Of a stretch of DNA of 6,607 bases, positions 1 to 6,005 are shown in pieces (position 1 is the stretch's first letter; the number at the start of each line of letters is the position of its first letter). A program made the position numbers and the translations under genes. The stretch is taken from contig JAFDJF010000135.1 in the NCBI GenBank assembly GCA_019307645.1, positions 1-6,607 on the forward strand, read 5' to 3'. The notes beneath the pieces are model-generated. The model did not search any database and was not told where the DNA came from. It was given only the letters and a program-made list of their open reading frames with translations. The DNA comes from Deltaproteobacteria bacterium. Its GTDB lineage: Bacteria; Desulfobacterota; DSM-4660; Desulfatiglandales; Desulfatiglandaceae.

Positions 1-65
1 GATCAGGCGTAACAGCCGTACCCGGTTATAACTGTGCCAATGAGGTGTTAAAAAATATTACCTGA
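1..65 (+). CDS. C-terminal tail of an upstream gene (partial)
   Basis: Reading from base 3, an open frame gives 20 residues and stops at TGA 63-65; the other two plus-strand frames stop earlier. The peptide contains VTAVPGYNCANEVLKNIT. The pattern small-P-G-x-N-x-A-x-E-V-L resembles the last helix of phytoene-desaturase-like FAD oxidoreductases, where a PG(H/Y)N segment near the C terminus contributes to the FAD site. That family assignment rests on a very short stretch and is only a suggestion. The next gene starts 65 bases later on the same strand, so the two could be cotranscribed. The 5' part is outside the window, so length and function cannot be judged. Confidence 0.5.
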   Translation, partial: SGVTAVPGYNCANEVLKNIT

Positions 66-130
66 ATCTTGCATAAACAATTTTGCATGGATTTATAAAA
101 AACATAATTTCAACTAGAAGGAGAAACGCC

Positions 131-1558
131 ATGACGATTACCCTCGAATCCATGTTCTTCACTCGTCTCTTCCTGATCGCTGCCCTTGTGCTGGCCCTCG
201 GTGCCGTGCCCGGCTGTGACCGGAAGGAGGAAGCCCACCGCACCCCCACGGCCGAGCCCGAAGTGGTGAAGCGCCTGGACGAGCAGAAAAGCGAGGTGGA
301 CACCTCGGACGTGCGCGCTTCCGACACCCCCGTTGGAAAGCTCATCAAAATCCCCATCGAGGTCATCCGGATCAACGACTTCATCTACATGGCGACGGGC
401 CTGGCCAATACCTATTTGATCACCACACCCGAGGGCAACGTGCTTTTCGATACCGGCTTCGCCTTCCAGGCCAAGAAACAGTACAAGCTGCTGCAGGAGA
501 TCGACGATGGACCGGTCACCCACATCCTCCTGCCCCAGGGCCAACAGGACGACATCGGTGGGCTCAAGCGCTGGAAGGACTCCGACACCCGGATCATCAT
601 GACGCGCACGACCATGGAGTACATGCCCTGGCGCAAGAAGATCGGCGACTGGCTGATGAACCGCTTTGCCGTGCTCTATAACTGGAGCACAAAATTACTC
701 TTGGTGAAGGACCTGCTCTACCCCTATAACCCCATCACACCGGACATCCTGGTGGAGGATCACGAGGGCTACGCTTTCGAGCAGGGCGGCATCCGCTTTG
801 AGGTGATCGCGCTCCCTGGGGCCGAAGGCATCAACTCCGCGGGGCTCTGGCTGGCGGATTACAAGATCCTGTTCTGTGGCGGCGGCTTTGTCGGGCCGCA
901 CTTCCCCATGTGGCCCAACCTCGGCACCGTGCGCGGTGACCGCAATCGCCTGGTGGAGCCCTACCTCGATTCGCTCAACAAAGTGATCGCCCTGGAGCCG
1001 GAGATCCTTCTGCCCGGGCAGGAAGTGGCCGTGTTCGGCAGGGAGGAGATCAAGGAGCGCCTGATTTTGATTCGTGACGCGCTGCAGTACGTACACGACG
1101 AGGTGATCGAGGGCTTGAACGACGGCAAAGACGTCTACCAGTTGATGCAGGAGATCGAGCTGCCCAAGCGTCTCGCCCACCTCTCGCAAACCCACGGCCG
1201 TGTGGATTGGACCATCCGCAATATGGTCTACGAGTACGGCGGCTGGTTCCAGTACCGCCACACCAGCGAACTCTACCCCCATCACGTCTCAGAGGTCTAC
1301 GCGGACGTGGTGGAGATCGCTGGGGTGGAGCCCTTGCTGGCCAGGGCGCAGACCCGCCTGCAGGCCGGCGAGCCCGTCCATGCGTTGCTCCTGATCGAGA
1401 TGGCCCTGGAAGCCGAGCCGGAGAACCCGGCTGTGCTACGCGCTCAGATCCAGGTGCTCACAGCTTTGCTGGAGACTTCCCGCGCCACGACGAATAACTT
1501 CAGCGAGATCGCCTGGCTCGAAACGGAGATTACGAAGGCGCAGGAGATGCTGGACTGA
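131..1558 (+). CDS. Lipoprotein with degenerate metallo-beta-lactamase/alkylsulfatase-like fold (predicted pseudoenzyme)
   Basis: This 475-residue protein starts at ATG 131, which has an AAGGAG ribosome binding site at 118-123 with a 7-base spacer; the frame is open upstream to about 83 but has no comparable site there. Residues 8-28 form a hydrophobic signal ending in the lipobox VPGC, so C29 should be lipidated. Asp follows at +2, which in enterobacteria favours inner-membrane retention. Residues about 70-310 read as a metallo-beta-lactamase fold: NTYLI, an early strand ending VLFDTGF, LPQGQQDDIGG (134-144), LPGAEG (228-233), ILFCGGGF (246-253) and LLPGQE (293-298). Residues about 350-460 (GGWFQY at 370-375, then helical repeats) resemble the alkylsulfatase dimerisation domain; the usual C-terminal SCP2-like domain is absent. 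The metal motif HxHxDH is QxQxDD (Q136, Q138, D140, D141). The second acidic ligand is G251 and the last His is Q297; only D140 and E232 remain. Zinc hydrolase activity is therefore unlikely, and a binding or structural role is inferred. It is G+C-rich unlike the rest of the window. Confidence 0.85.
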   Translation: MTITLESMFFTRLFLIAALVLALGAVPGCDRKEEAHRTPTAEPEVVKRLDEQKSEVDTSDVRASDTPVGKLIKIPIEVIRINDFIYMATGLANTYLITTPEGNVLFDTGFAFQAKKQYKLLQEIDDGPVTHILLPQGQQDDIGGLKRWKDSDTRIIMTRTTMEYMPWRKKIGDWLMNRFAVLYNWSTKLLLVKDLLYPYNPITPDILVEDHEGYAFEQGGIRFEVIALPGAEGINSAGLWLADYKILFCGGGFVGPHFPMWPNLGTVRGDRNRLVEPYLDSLNKVIALEPEILLPGQEVAVFGREEIKERLILIRDALQYVHDEVIEGLNDGKDVYQLMQEIELPKRLAHLSQTHGRVDWTIRNMVYEYGGWFQYRHTSELYPHHVSEVYADVVEIAGVEPLLARAQTRLQAGEPVHALLLIEMALEAEPENPAVLRAQIQVLTALLETSRATTNNFSEIAWLETEITKAQEMLD

Positions 1559-1648
1559 ATCGAGTGGTCCATCATCAGGAGAGCCTCAGAATGAAGGGGT
1601 TCAAGCTGGGCTGCGAGCGGTTTGTGTGAGCGCTTAGAACAGCCTCCC
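1559..1648. other. Convergent intergenic region
   Basis: These 90 bases separate two converging genes. A weak nested inverted repeat is visible: GGCTG near 1610 against CAGCC near 1640, with AGCG/CGCT inside. There is no T-run on either side, so I do not call a terminator. The G+C-rich composition of the lipoprotein gene gives way to lower G+C here, which could mark an old recombination joint. Confidence 0.3.
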
Positions 1649-2464
1649 CTAATATGTCATTGATTCATTGGTTGCTCTTATCATAATATCACTTATGGTC
1701 ACACCTGCAGGCTGATTGATACAATATACAATCGCGTCTGCGATGGGTTCCGCAGCGAGCATTAACGCCTTGGGATCATTCATATCCGGATTTGATAATT
1801 TTTCAGGTTCCTTTTCAGCAAGTTCCATCACTTCCGGTAAGTGTTTTCCCATGAAGTCGCTTGCCGCCTCAAAGTCCAGTACGGTCGACATCAGGTTTGT
1901 CGCTGCACCGCTCGGATAAATGGTTGAAACCCTGACTTTGCCTCTGGTTTCAGCCCTGAGGGCATTGGATATCATTCTTAAACCTGCCTTGGTTGCAGAA
2001 TAAACCCCTGCACCGGCATGGGTATTGGTCGCATAGAGGGATGATACATTAATAATATGACCATCTTCCTGCTTATTCATAATATCGATGACCGATGTGA
2101 TTCCATAAATAGGACCCTTTAGATTAATATCAATACACCTGTCCCAGGCTTCAGTTTCTTTTGCCGCAAAAAGTGAATGCGGCATGATTCCGGCGTTGTT
2201 GATCAACACATCGATTCTGCCGAAGGTATCCATCGCATACTTGGCCATTTTATCAACCTGTGTTTTATCAGAAACATCAGCCACGATGTATTCAGCAGTG
2301 CCACCTTTCGATTTAATTCCATCTGCAGCTATTTTAAGGGTTTCCTCATTTATGTCGGAAAGGACTAGTTTGCCTCCCATCCGTGCCAGATTCTCTGCGA
2401 CCAGCTTCCCAAATCCACTGCCTGATCCTGTAATTATGATCACCTTTCCCTGTACATAATTCAT
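1649..2464 (-). CDS. Short-chain dehydrogenase/reductase (classical SDR, NAD-type)
   Basis: This 271-residue protein is a complete classical SDR, close to the usual length of about 250 plus a short C-terminal extension. The Rossmann motif TGSGSGFG lies at 12-19. D37 at the end of the second strand (LVLSD) predicts NAD(H) rather than NADP(H). Further marks are ADVSD at 62-66, NNAG at 89-92 and N114. The catalytic S142, Y155 and K159 sit in the NVSS and YSATK motifs, so the enzyme should be active. Family knowledge says such enzymes interconvert alcohols and ketones; the substrate cannot be read from sequence. The start is fixed by AGGAGG (plus-strand 2471-2476) 6 bases upstream. It is the last gene of a three-gene minus-strand operon, 50 bases after the FMN reductase gene, and shares the operon with two flavoproteins, which suggests a common redox pathway. 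Confidence 0.95.
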   Translation of the reverse strand: MNYVQGKVIIITGSGSGFGKLVAENLARMGGKLVLSDINEETLKIAADGIKSKGGTAEYIVADVSDKTQVDKMAKYAMDTFGRIDVLINNAGIMPHSLFAAKETEAWDRCIDINLKGPIYGITSVIDIMNKQEDGHIINVSSLYATNTHAGAGVYSATKAGLRMISNALRAETRGKVRVSTIYPSGAATNLMSTVLDFEAASDFMGKHLPEVMELAEKEPEKLSNPDMNDPKALMLAAEPIADAIVYCINQPAGVTISDIMIRATNESMTY

Positions 2465-2514
2465 TGTTTACCTCCTATTTTGTTTTTCAATTTAAAGTTT
2501 TGAAGCATTAGGGG

Positions 2515-3237
2515 TTACGCTTCCAGCTCATCCAGCGTCTGCTGGATATGCTGATTCGCACTTTCTATAAACATTTCCAAGGGGATGAGTTCCCGTCCAA
2601 TGACTTCGAGGGTTTCCGTTTGCATCCTGCCGTCCTTCACCAGCTGGTGGCCGGCGTTTTTCGCTGCTTCGAGCACATCATCGGCAGGAGCGCCCATCTC
2701 CGCCATTGCTGCCAATATCGGACCATTGGGCCGCAGCACTGCCCCTGCAAATTCACGGTTCAAGTTCTTGCAAGCGGCTGCAACATGGGCAACCAGGGGG
2801 TCAAAATTGTCCGACTCCCAGAGACCGCAGTTGGAGACCAATACGACCTTGCCACGCTTTACACCTTTTCGCAGAGGATGGCGGCCGTGACCGTCACGCA
2901 GCTCAAGAAAAGGCTCTAAGAGCGGAATTAACCGGTCCAGAAGATTCTTCATGGGACCTGACATACCATCGACATAAAGCGGGGTGGCAAACACCCAGAG
3001 GTCCGCCTGACTGAATTTGGGAAGCAGCGTCTGCATGTCGTCTTTTTGGAAGCACTCAGCCGGTGTCTTGAACCAGCAGTTGAATTCACCCTGACAAGGT
3101 TTGATTTTGAGATTTTTGATGTAAAACAACTCGATTTCCGCACCTGCCTCCCGCATCCCGTCCAGGAATGGGGTAAGGATAGCGGCGGTGTTGCCCTTAT
3201 CTTTCATAGGGCTGCCGTTAATGGCCAGGACTTTCAT
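2515..3237 (-). CDS. Flavodoxin-fold NAD(P)H-dependent FMN reductase family protein
   Basis: This 240-residue protein has a flavodoxin-like fold. The FMN phosphate loop is NGSPMKDKGNT at 7-17, and the isoalloxazine-side loop is TPLYVDGMSGPMKNLLDR at 85-102. Between them lies a cysteine patch, C48, C54 and C62 (C-x5-C-x7-C), followed by KDDM. Many relatives, including iron-sulfur flavoproteins, carry four cysteines here beginning CxxC; in this protein the second position is E51, so a standard 4Fe-4S site looks incomplete. The protein most likely binds FMN and moves electrons from NAD(P)H to a partner or small substrate in the cytoplasm. The start has AGGAGG (plus-strand 3245-3250) 7 bases upstream. 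The gene is the middle member of the minus-strand operon, 53 bases after the FAD protein and 50 before the SDR. C-terminal residues about 185-240 are a helical extension of unknown role. Confidence 0.88.
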   Translation of the reverse strand: MKVLAINGSPMKDKGNTAAILTPFLDGMREAGAEIELFYIKNLKIKPCQGEFNCWFKTPAECFQKDDMQTLLPKFSQADLWVFATPLYVDGMSGPMKNLLDRLIPLLEPFLELRDGHGRHPLRKGVKRGKVVLVSNCGLWESDNFDPLVAHVAAACKNLNREFAGAVLRPNGPILAAMAEMGAPADDVLEAAKNAGHQLVKDGRMQTETLEVIGRELIPLEMFIESANQHIQQTLDELEA

Positions 3238-3290
3238 GGGTGGTCCTCCTCACTTCTATATTTTCTCCGAGGCGTAGGCTCTACGAACCC

Positions 3291-4469
3291 TTAGTTGTTA
3301 GAGCCCCTTACTTTTCGACGTTGCTCGATGATCTTATTGGCTGCAAAAAGGCCGGTGAGGTAACTGTCTTCCAGTCCGCAGATGTTGTTATCCCCAATGG
3401 TAAACAGGTTGGGTCTGGGCTGTAGAGGCCGCCACTCAACCTGTGATAGTTGGATCGCCGGTTGCCAGAAGTGATGTTCAATGACCATGTGATCTTCGTA
3501 GTAACGGGCAAAATCCGGCTCTGCATGCTCGGAATAGACCACATCAATACCATCCGGCAAGGAAAAAAAGAGTTTAATCTCCTCGTCTGCGCCCATTAAC
3601 AGGGAGCGCTTCGGCCGATAGAGGGCTCGGCGTTTTCCCTCTATATGAAAAACATGACAGGATATCCCCTGCGCAGTACCGGAAATATTCAGCAGCTCAT
3701 TGCCGGCTGCTCCCGGTACGGATAGAACGACCCTTTTAGCGGTGTACTGCCGTTCTTTGCATTTGACCTGGTAAGTTTGGTCCCGGTCTGTTTCTTTTAT
3801 TGATGTCACTTTATCAATCACAATTTTGTCAGAATAGCCCTGCGTAAGGCTGTCGATGGTACCGCTCCAGTCGGCATTGCAGGCCCCATTACCCGTGCAG
3901 GTGATACCGACACAGAAATGGAAGGCATTCATCTGCTTCCAGTCACAGAGGAACACCGCCCCGGCCACCGGACCGAGGAAGCTTTCTACCAATGATTCAA
4001 TATGCTGCTCTCTGACAAAATCCCCGGCGCTTTGGGAAACGAGTTTTCGCAGCAGGGGGTTCTGCTCCATAAGTGTTTTTTGACAGGTATAGGGTGCCTG
4101 GGCGCGGAATTGCTTTAAAGCGCTGCTGAATTCACCGAATACCTTGTTAAGCCGGAAAATTTTCAGAAAGTTTATACGCAGCATGAAATTGACGCCTTTG
4201 CTGCCGTCCCAGATATAAGAACGCCACGGCCGACCTTTGAAGGATTTCCGTGCATGTTGTTTAACGTGAATATAGTCGTTGTTAAACATTACGGCGCCGA
4301 GGTAATGACCGCGTTTGGAAAGCGCCAGACGCCCGCCCAGGTGATCCGCAATCAGGATAAAGGGAATGTTTGAGTCATGTAAATGCCGTGCGCAGGCAAG
4401 CCCTGAAATGCCTCCACCAATGATGACCGTTTCAATCTTTTGTGCCTGGATGTCATTTTTATGAGCCAT
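3291..4469 (-). CDS. FAD-dependent amine-oxidase/protoporphyrinogen-oxidase-like oxidoreductase
   Basis: With ATG at 4469 the product has 392 residues. That start has GAAGGA (plus-strand 4474-4479) 4 bases upstream; an ATG at 4481 and a TTG at 4502 are also in frame but lack a clear ribosome binding site. Near the N terminus, VIIGGGISGLACARHL carries the dinucleotide-binding GGGISG at 18-23. An acidic D42 follows the second strand, then the GGR motif at 45-47. Near the C terminus, FTIGDN (GD at 359-360) followed by a Gly-x-Glu helix is the second FAD-contact motif. This architecture is that of the flavin amine oxidase/phytoene desaturase superfamily, although it is short for the group. The middle carries four cysteines, C175, C186, C191 and C197, an unusual cluster of unknown purpose. 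No signal peptide or membrane segment is apparent. It is the first gene of the three-gene operon, so it probably gives or takes electrons or product to or from the FMN reductase and SDR. The substrate is unknown. Confidence 0.85.
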   Translation of the reverse strand: MAHKNDIQAQKIETVIIGGGISGLACARHLHDSNIPFILIADHLGGRLALSKRGHYLGAVMFNNDYIHVKQHARKSFKGRPWRSYIWDGSKGVNFMLRINFLKIFRLNKVFGEFSSALKQFRAQAPYTCQKTLMEQNPLLRKLVSQSAGDFVREQHIESLVESFLGPVAGAVFLCDWKQMNAFHFCVGITCTGNGACNADWSGTIDSLTQGYSDKIVIDKVTSIKETDRDQTYQVKCKERQYTAKRVVLSVPGAAGNELLNISGTAQGISCHVFHIEGKRRALYRPKRSLLMGADEEIKLFFSLPDGIDVVYSEHAEPDFARYYEDHMVIEHHFWQPAIQLSQVEWRPLQPRPNLFTIGDNNICGLEDSYLTGLFAANKIIEQRRKVRGSNN

Positions 4470-4473
4470 AGAA

Positions 4474-4479
4474 TCCTTC
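4474..4479 (-). promoter_or_regulatory. Ribosome binding site deciding the FAD oxidoreductase start
   Basis: Read on the minus strand this is GAAGGA, 4 bases before ATG 4469. The upstream alternatives (ATG 4481, TTG 4502) have no purine-rich site at normal distance, so 4469 is preferred. Confidence 0.45.
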
Positions 4480-4581
4480 ATTATACCGAGTAAATCGTTC
4501 AAAAAAAGGTTTTTTCAAATTTATCATTAAATAGTGTTTGAATGAAAACTCTGATTCTCATATTTTTAATTTAAGCTGAAA

Positions 4582-4610
4582 ATACTAACATAAGATTACA
4601 TTTTTTTCAA
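4582..4610 (-). promoter_or_regulatory. Candidate sigma70-like promoter for the redox operon
   Basis: On the minus strand, TTGAAA (4610-4605) and TAGTAT (4587-4582) are separated by 17 bases. The -35 matches consensus at 4 of 6 positions and the -10 at 4 of 6. Transcription would start near 4575, leaving a leader of about 100 bases before ATG 4469. The sequence is A+T-rich, so chance matches are likely. Confidence 0.3.
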
Positions 4611-4704
4611 ATCAAAAATCCGCAACCCCTGGCCCAGACCTGGTTTTTTTGAGCAACACATAGCAGGACTCCAGCGATACTGTCCCCATCAACTGCATCA
4701 ACCT

Positions 4705-4750
4705 TAGGGCTCGCGCCAAAAATGTAAATTTATTTTTGCGCGAACCCCTA
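4705..4750. repeat. Imperfect palindrome of about 46 bases (operator, hairpin or MITE-like relic)
   Basis: The left arm, TAGGGCTCGCGCCAAAAAT (4705-4723), is matched by the reverse complement of the right arm, which reads TAGGGGTTCGCGCAAAAAT. The arms differ by one extra base on each side and one mismatch. The centre contains the perfect palindrome TAAATTTA at 4725-4732. It is flanked by TA on both sides. As RNA it would form a stable hairpin on either strand, but no T-run follows as expected for an intrinsic terminator. Its right edge abuts the -35 box of the plus-strand promoter. I cannot tell from one copy whether it is a regulator site or a tiny terminal-inverted-repeat element. Confidence 0.75.
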
Positions 4751-4779
4751 TTGTCAAACAATGATTTTTCAGGTAAAAT
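4751..4779 (+). promoter_or_regulatory. Sigma70-like promoter for the orphan/Spy-like gene pair
   Basis: TTGTCA (4751-4756) and TAAAAT (4774-4779) are separated by exactly 17 bases, and each hexamer matches consensus at 5 of 6 positions. Transcription would begin near 4786 and give a leader of about 60 bases before the TTG start at 4845. The -35 lies inside TTGTCAAACAA, itself an inverted repeat (TTGT/ACAA), and immediately follows the larger palindrome, so repressor or activator control here is plausible. Confidence 0.6.
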
Positions 4780-4827
4780 CCATTTCACCGATTCGGGCCA
4801 GGTCCACAACGTGAAGCAGATGTCATC

Positions 4828-4834
4828 AAGGAGG
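4828..4834 (+). promoter_or_regulatory. Ribosome binding site deciding a TTG start
   Basis: AAGGAGG is a near-perfect Shine-Dalgarno sequence 10 bases before TTG 4845. The first in-frame ATG lies at codon 71, too far in, so TTG is taken as the start. Confidence 0.7.
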
Positions 4835-4844
4835 AAAAATAAAG

Positions 4845-5366
4845 TTGAATCAAAATAGAACCGCATTGGAATTTGTATCTCAAAATGGTGAAGAATTGAT
4901 CCGAAATATTTTTTTCAACGTCCATAACGTAATTGCGGCTTCTTCTGATTATTTTTGGAACATTTTAAAAGACACACATCAGGATCAACAATTTCAGGAC
5001 GAAGACCGTGCTTTTCTGGTTTTACTGACAACATTTATATCGATTCGGATTGAGATGGAAATGCAGGCAATATACGAAGAATATGATGATGTATACGAAA
5101 AATTAGGCGAATATGTTTTGTCTTATTATAAGTCTTTTTTGATGAATTTTTCCGAAAACGTAGAAGACTTTTCAGTGTTTTTAATGCATAATGCACATGA
5201 AACAATCATAAATAATGAGGGCAAAGAGTCTGACATCCTGCTGGCCGTGCAATTCAAGAAGATTGCAGGAACAGATATCGAAATTAGCCCCTCTGCTTTT
5301 CATCCACTAATGCCGGCATTGTCAGAGGGGGTTAACCTGGCGGATGTCATTGAGAATAATATTTAA
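4845..5366 (+). CDS. Hypothetical soluble 173-residue protein
   Basis: I do not recognise this family. The product is 173 residues, acidic, rich in Phe, Tyr, Asn, Glu and Asp, and contains no cysteine. There is no signal peptide or membrane helix, so it should be cytoplasmic. Residues about 7-45 and 54-118 look mainly alpha-helical, with an aromatic and acidic stretch at 76-98 (YEEYDDVYEKLGEYVLSYY). The C-terminal 45 residues look less helical, with ISPSAFHPLMPALSEG at 147-162. The helical content could suit a small regulator or a binding partner, but no DNA-binding motif is evident. It starts with TTG under a strong ribosome binding site and lies 16 bases before the Spy-like gene, so the two are almost certainly cotranscribed from the promoter at 4751-4779. 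Codon use is strongly A/T-ending, like its downstream partner and unlike the genes further left. Confidence 0.85.
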   Translation: MNQNRTALEFVSQNGEELIRNIFFNVHNVIAASSDYFWNILKDTHQDQQFQDEDRAFLVLLTTFISIRIEMEMQAIYEEYDDVYEKLGEYVLSYYKSFLMNFSENVEDFSVFLMHNAHETIINNEGKESDILLAVQFKKIAGTDIEISPSAFHPLMPALSEGVNLADVIENNI

Positions 5367-5382
5367 TAAACGGAGGTATAAC

Positions 5383-5862
5383 ATGAAAGACAGGAAATTC
5401 GGAATCATTTTTTTACTGGTATTATCACTGGTTATCTATTCACCACTTATGGCCCAGGCACAGTTGTGCCCAAAAAAATCGCAGCACGGGTGGGGCCTTG
5501 AGAAAAAGATTTTCTGCAACCTTCATCTTGTAATGGCCAATCAGGAGAAGTTAGATTTGTCCGACGATCAAGTGGCCAAGATTAAACAGTTAAAAATATC
5601 CACAAAAAAAGATTTGATCAAACGGGACGCTGAGATTGATCTCATCAGGGTCGATATAAAATCAAAATTATGGGAAGATAAAATAGACAAAGAAAGTATA
5701 AGCAAGCTGATTGATCAGAAGTATGAACTTAAGAAAGAGAAGGCCAAATCCTTGATTGATGCTTATGCCGGGCTGAAAAATATTTTGTCCGTTGAGCAAA
5801 ACAAGAAACTCAACAACATCAGGTGCCAAAAGAGTAAGTGCCCTAAAACAAAGATCGAATAA
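5383..5862 (+). CDS. Small exported Spy/CpxP-like periplasmic protein
   Basis: The product has 159 residues. Residues 1-26 form a typical signal peptide: basic MKDRK, a hydrophobic core, and the AQA cleavage signal before Q27. The mature part of about 133 residues is nearly all charged helix. It carries two LTxxQ-like motifs, LSDDQ (59-63) and LSVEQ (135-139), each opening a helix at the spacing seen in the Spy/CpxP/ZraP family. Those periplasmic proteins act as ATP-independent chaperones or as metal- and stress-sensing adaptors. Four cysteines (C29, C45, C148, C153) lie near the two ends of the mature chain; they are not a feature of Spy or CpxP and could form disulfides or bind metal. GGAGG at 5372-5376, 6 bases before ATG 5383, sets the start; the frame is open further upstream but overlaps the previous gene. 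It is the second gene of a two-gene unit. The family match is motif-level, so moderately sure. Confidence 0.8.
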   Translation: MKDRKFGIIFLLVLSLVIYSPLMAQAQLCPKKSQHGWGLEKKIFCNLHLVMANQEKLDLSDDQVAKIKQLKISTKKDLIKRDAEIDLIRVDIKSKLWEDKIDKESISKLIDQKYELKKEKAKSLIDAYAGLKNILSVEQNKKLNNIRCQKSKCPKTKIE

Positions 5863-5978
5863 TCAGGTGTGAATCGATAAAACGGGACAAAGCGGTCTAG
5901 TCAGTTGCGGGGATTATCGCGTAATGGACGCCCGTCTTTTCCATGTCTGCAATCTCGCTATAAAGTGCGGTGAGAAAT

Positions 5979-5992
5979 CCGGACTGGTCCGG
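5979..5992. promoter_or_regulatory. Perfect 6-base-arm palindrome before the LUD gene
   Basis: CCGGAC-TG-GTCCGG lies directly upstream of the GAGGAG ribosome binding site (5994-5999) of the next gene. It could be an operator or a small hairpin limiting ribosome access. A 2-base loop is too tight for an ideal RNA hairpin, which favours a protein-binding site, if it is functional at all. Confidence 0.35.
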
Positions 5993-6005
5993 TGAGGAGT
6001 AAGAA

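Larger units (their letters stand above)
4503..4844. other. Divergent A+T-rich intergenic regulatory region
   Basis: About 340 bases without a supported gene separate the minus-strand redox operon from the plus-strand orphan/Spy-like pair. It starts next to an A7-GG-T6 tract (4501-4515), which may be bent DNA. The stretch from about 4621 to 4750 is noticeably richer in G+C than its flanks and ends in an imperfect palindrome, which could mean a small inserted element. Candidate promoters face both ways. An 84-codon minus-strand frame (4612-4866) overlaps the plus promoter and ribosome binding site and is not accepted as a gene. Confidence 0.6.

Noticed and set aside
69..99. TTGCAT and TATAAA as a promoter for the lipoprotein gene
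   Set aside because: The spacer is 19 bases and TTGCAT also occurs again at 83-88; cotranscription with the upstream gene is equally possible.
695..1285. Long antisense open frame (196 codons) opposite the lipoprotein gene, with several shorter ones
   Set aside because: G+C-rich coding DNA commonly leaves the antisense frame open; there is no ribosome binding site and the product is low-complexity, without a recognisable motif.
1591..1629. 12-codon frame starting at ATG 1591 with AGGAG upstream (1576-1580)
   Set aside because: Too short to support; it could be the cut-off start of a lost gene at the composition change, but nothing confirms that.
3273..3285. CGTAG-GCT-CTACG hairpin between the FAD and FMN genes
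   Set aside because: It has a short stem and no following T-run on the minus strand; the genes look cotranscribed, so it is not a terminator.
4480..4485. Perfect TATAAT on the minus strand just before the FAD gene
   Set aside because: There is no -35 at proper spacing, and a start site there would fall almost on ATG 4469, leaving no leader.
4628..4802. CCTGGCCC (4628-4635) and GGGCCAGG (4795-4802) as ends of an inserted element
   Set aside because: Only 8 bases match, the repeat does not extend on either side, and no target duplication is seen.
4612..4866. 84-codon minus-strand frame across the divergent region
   Set aside because: It has no ribosome binding site, covers the plus-strand promoter and the start of the 173-residue gene, and resembles no family I can name with confidence. 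It may contain a relic element but is not called a gene.
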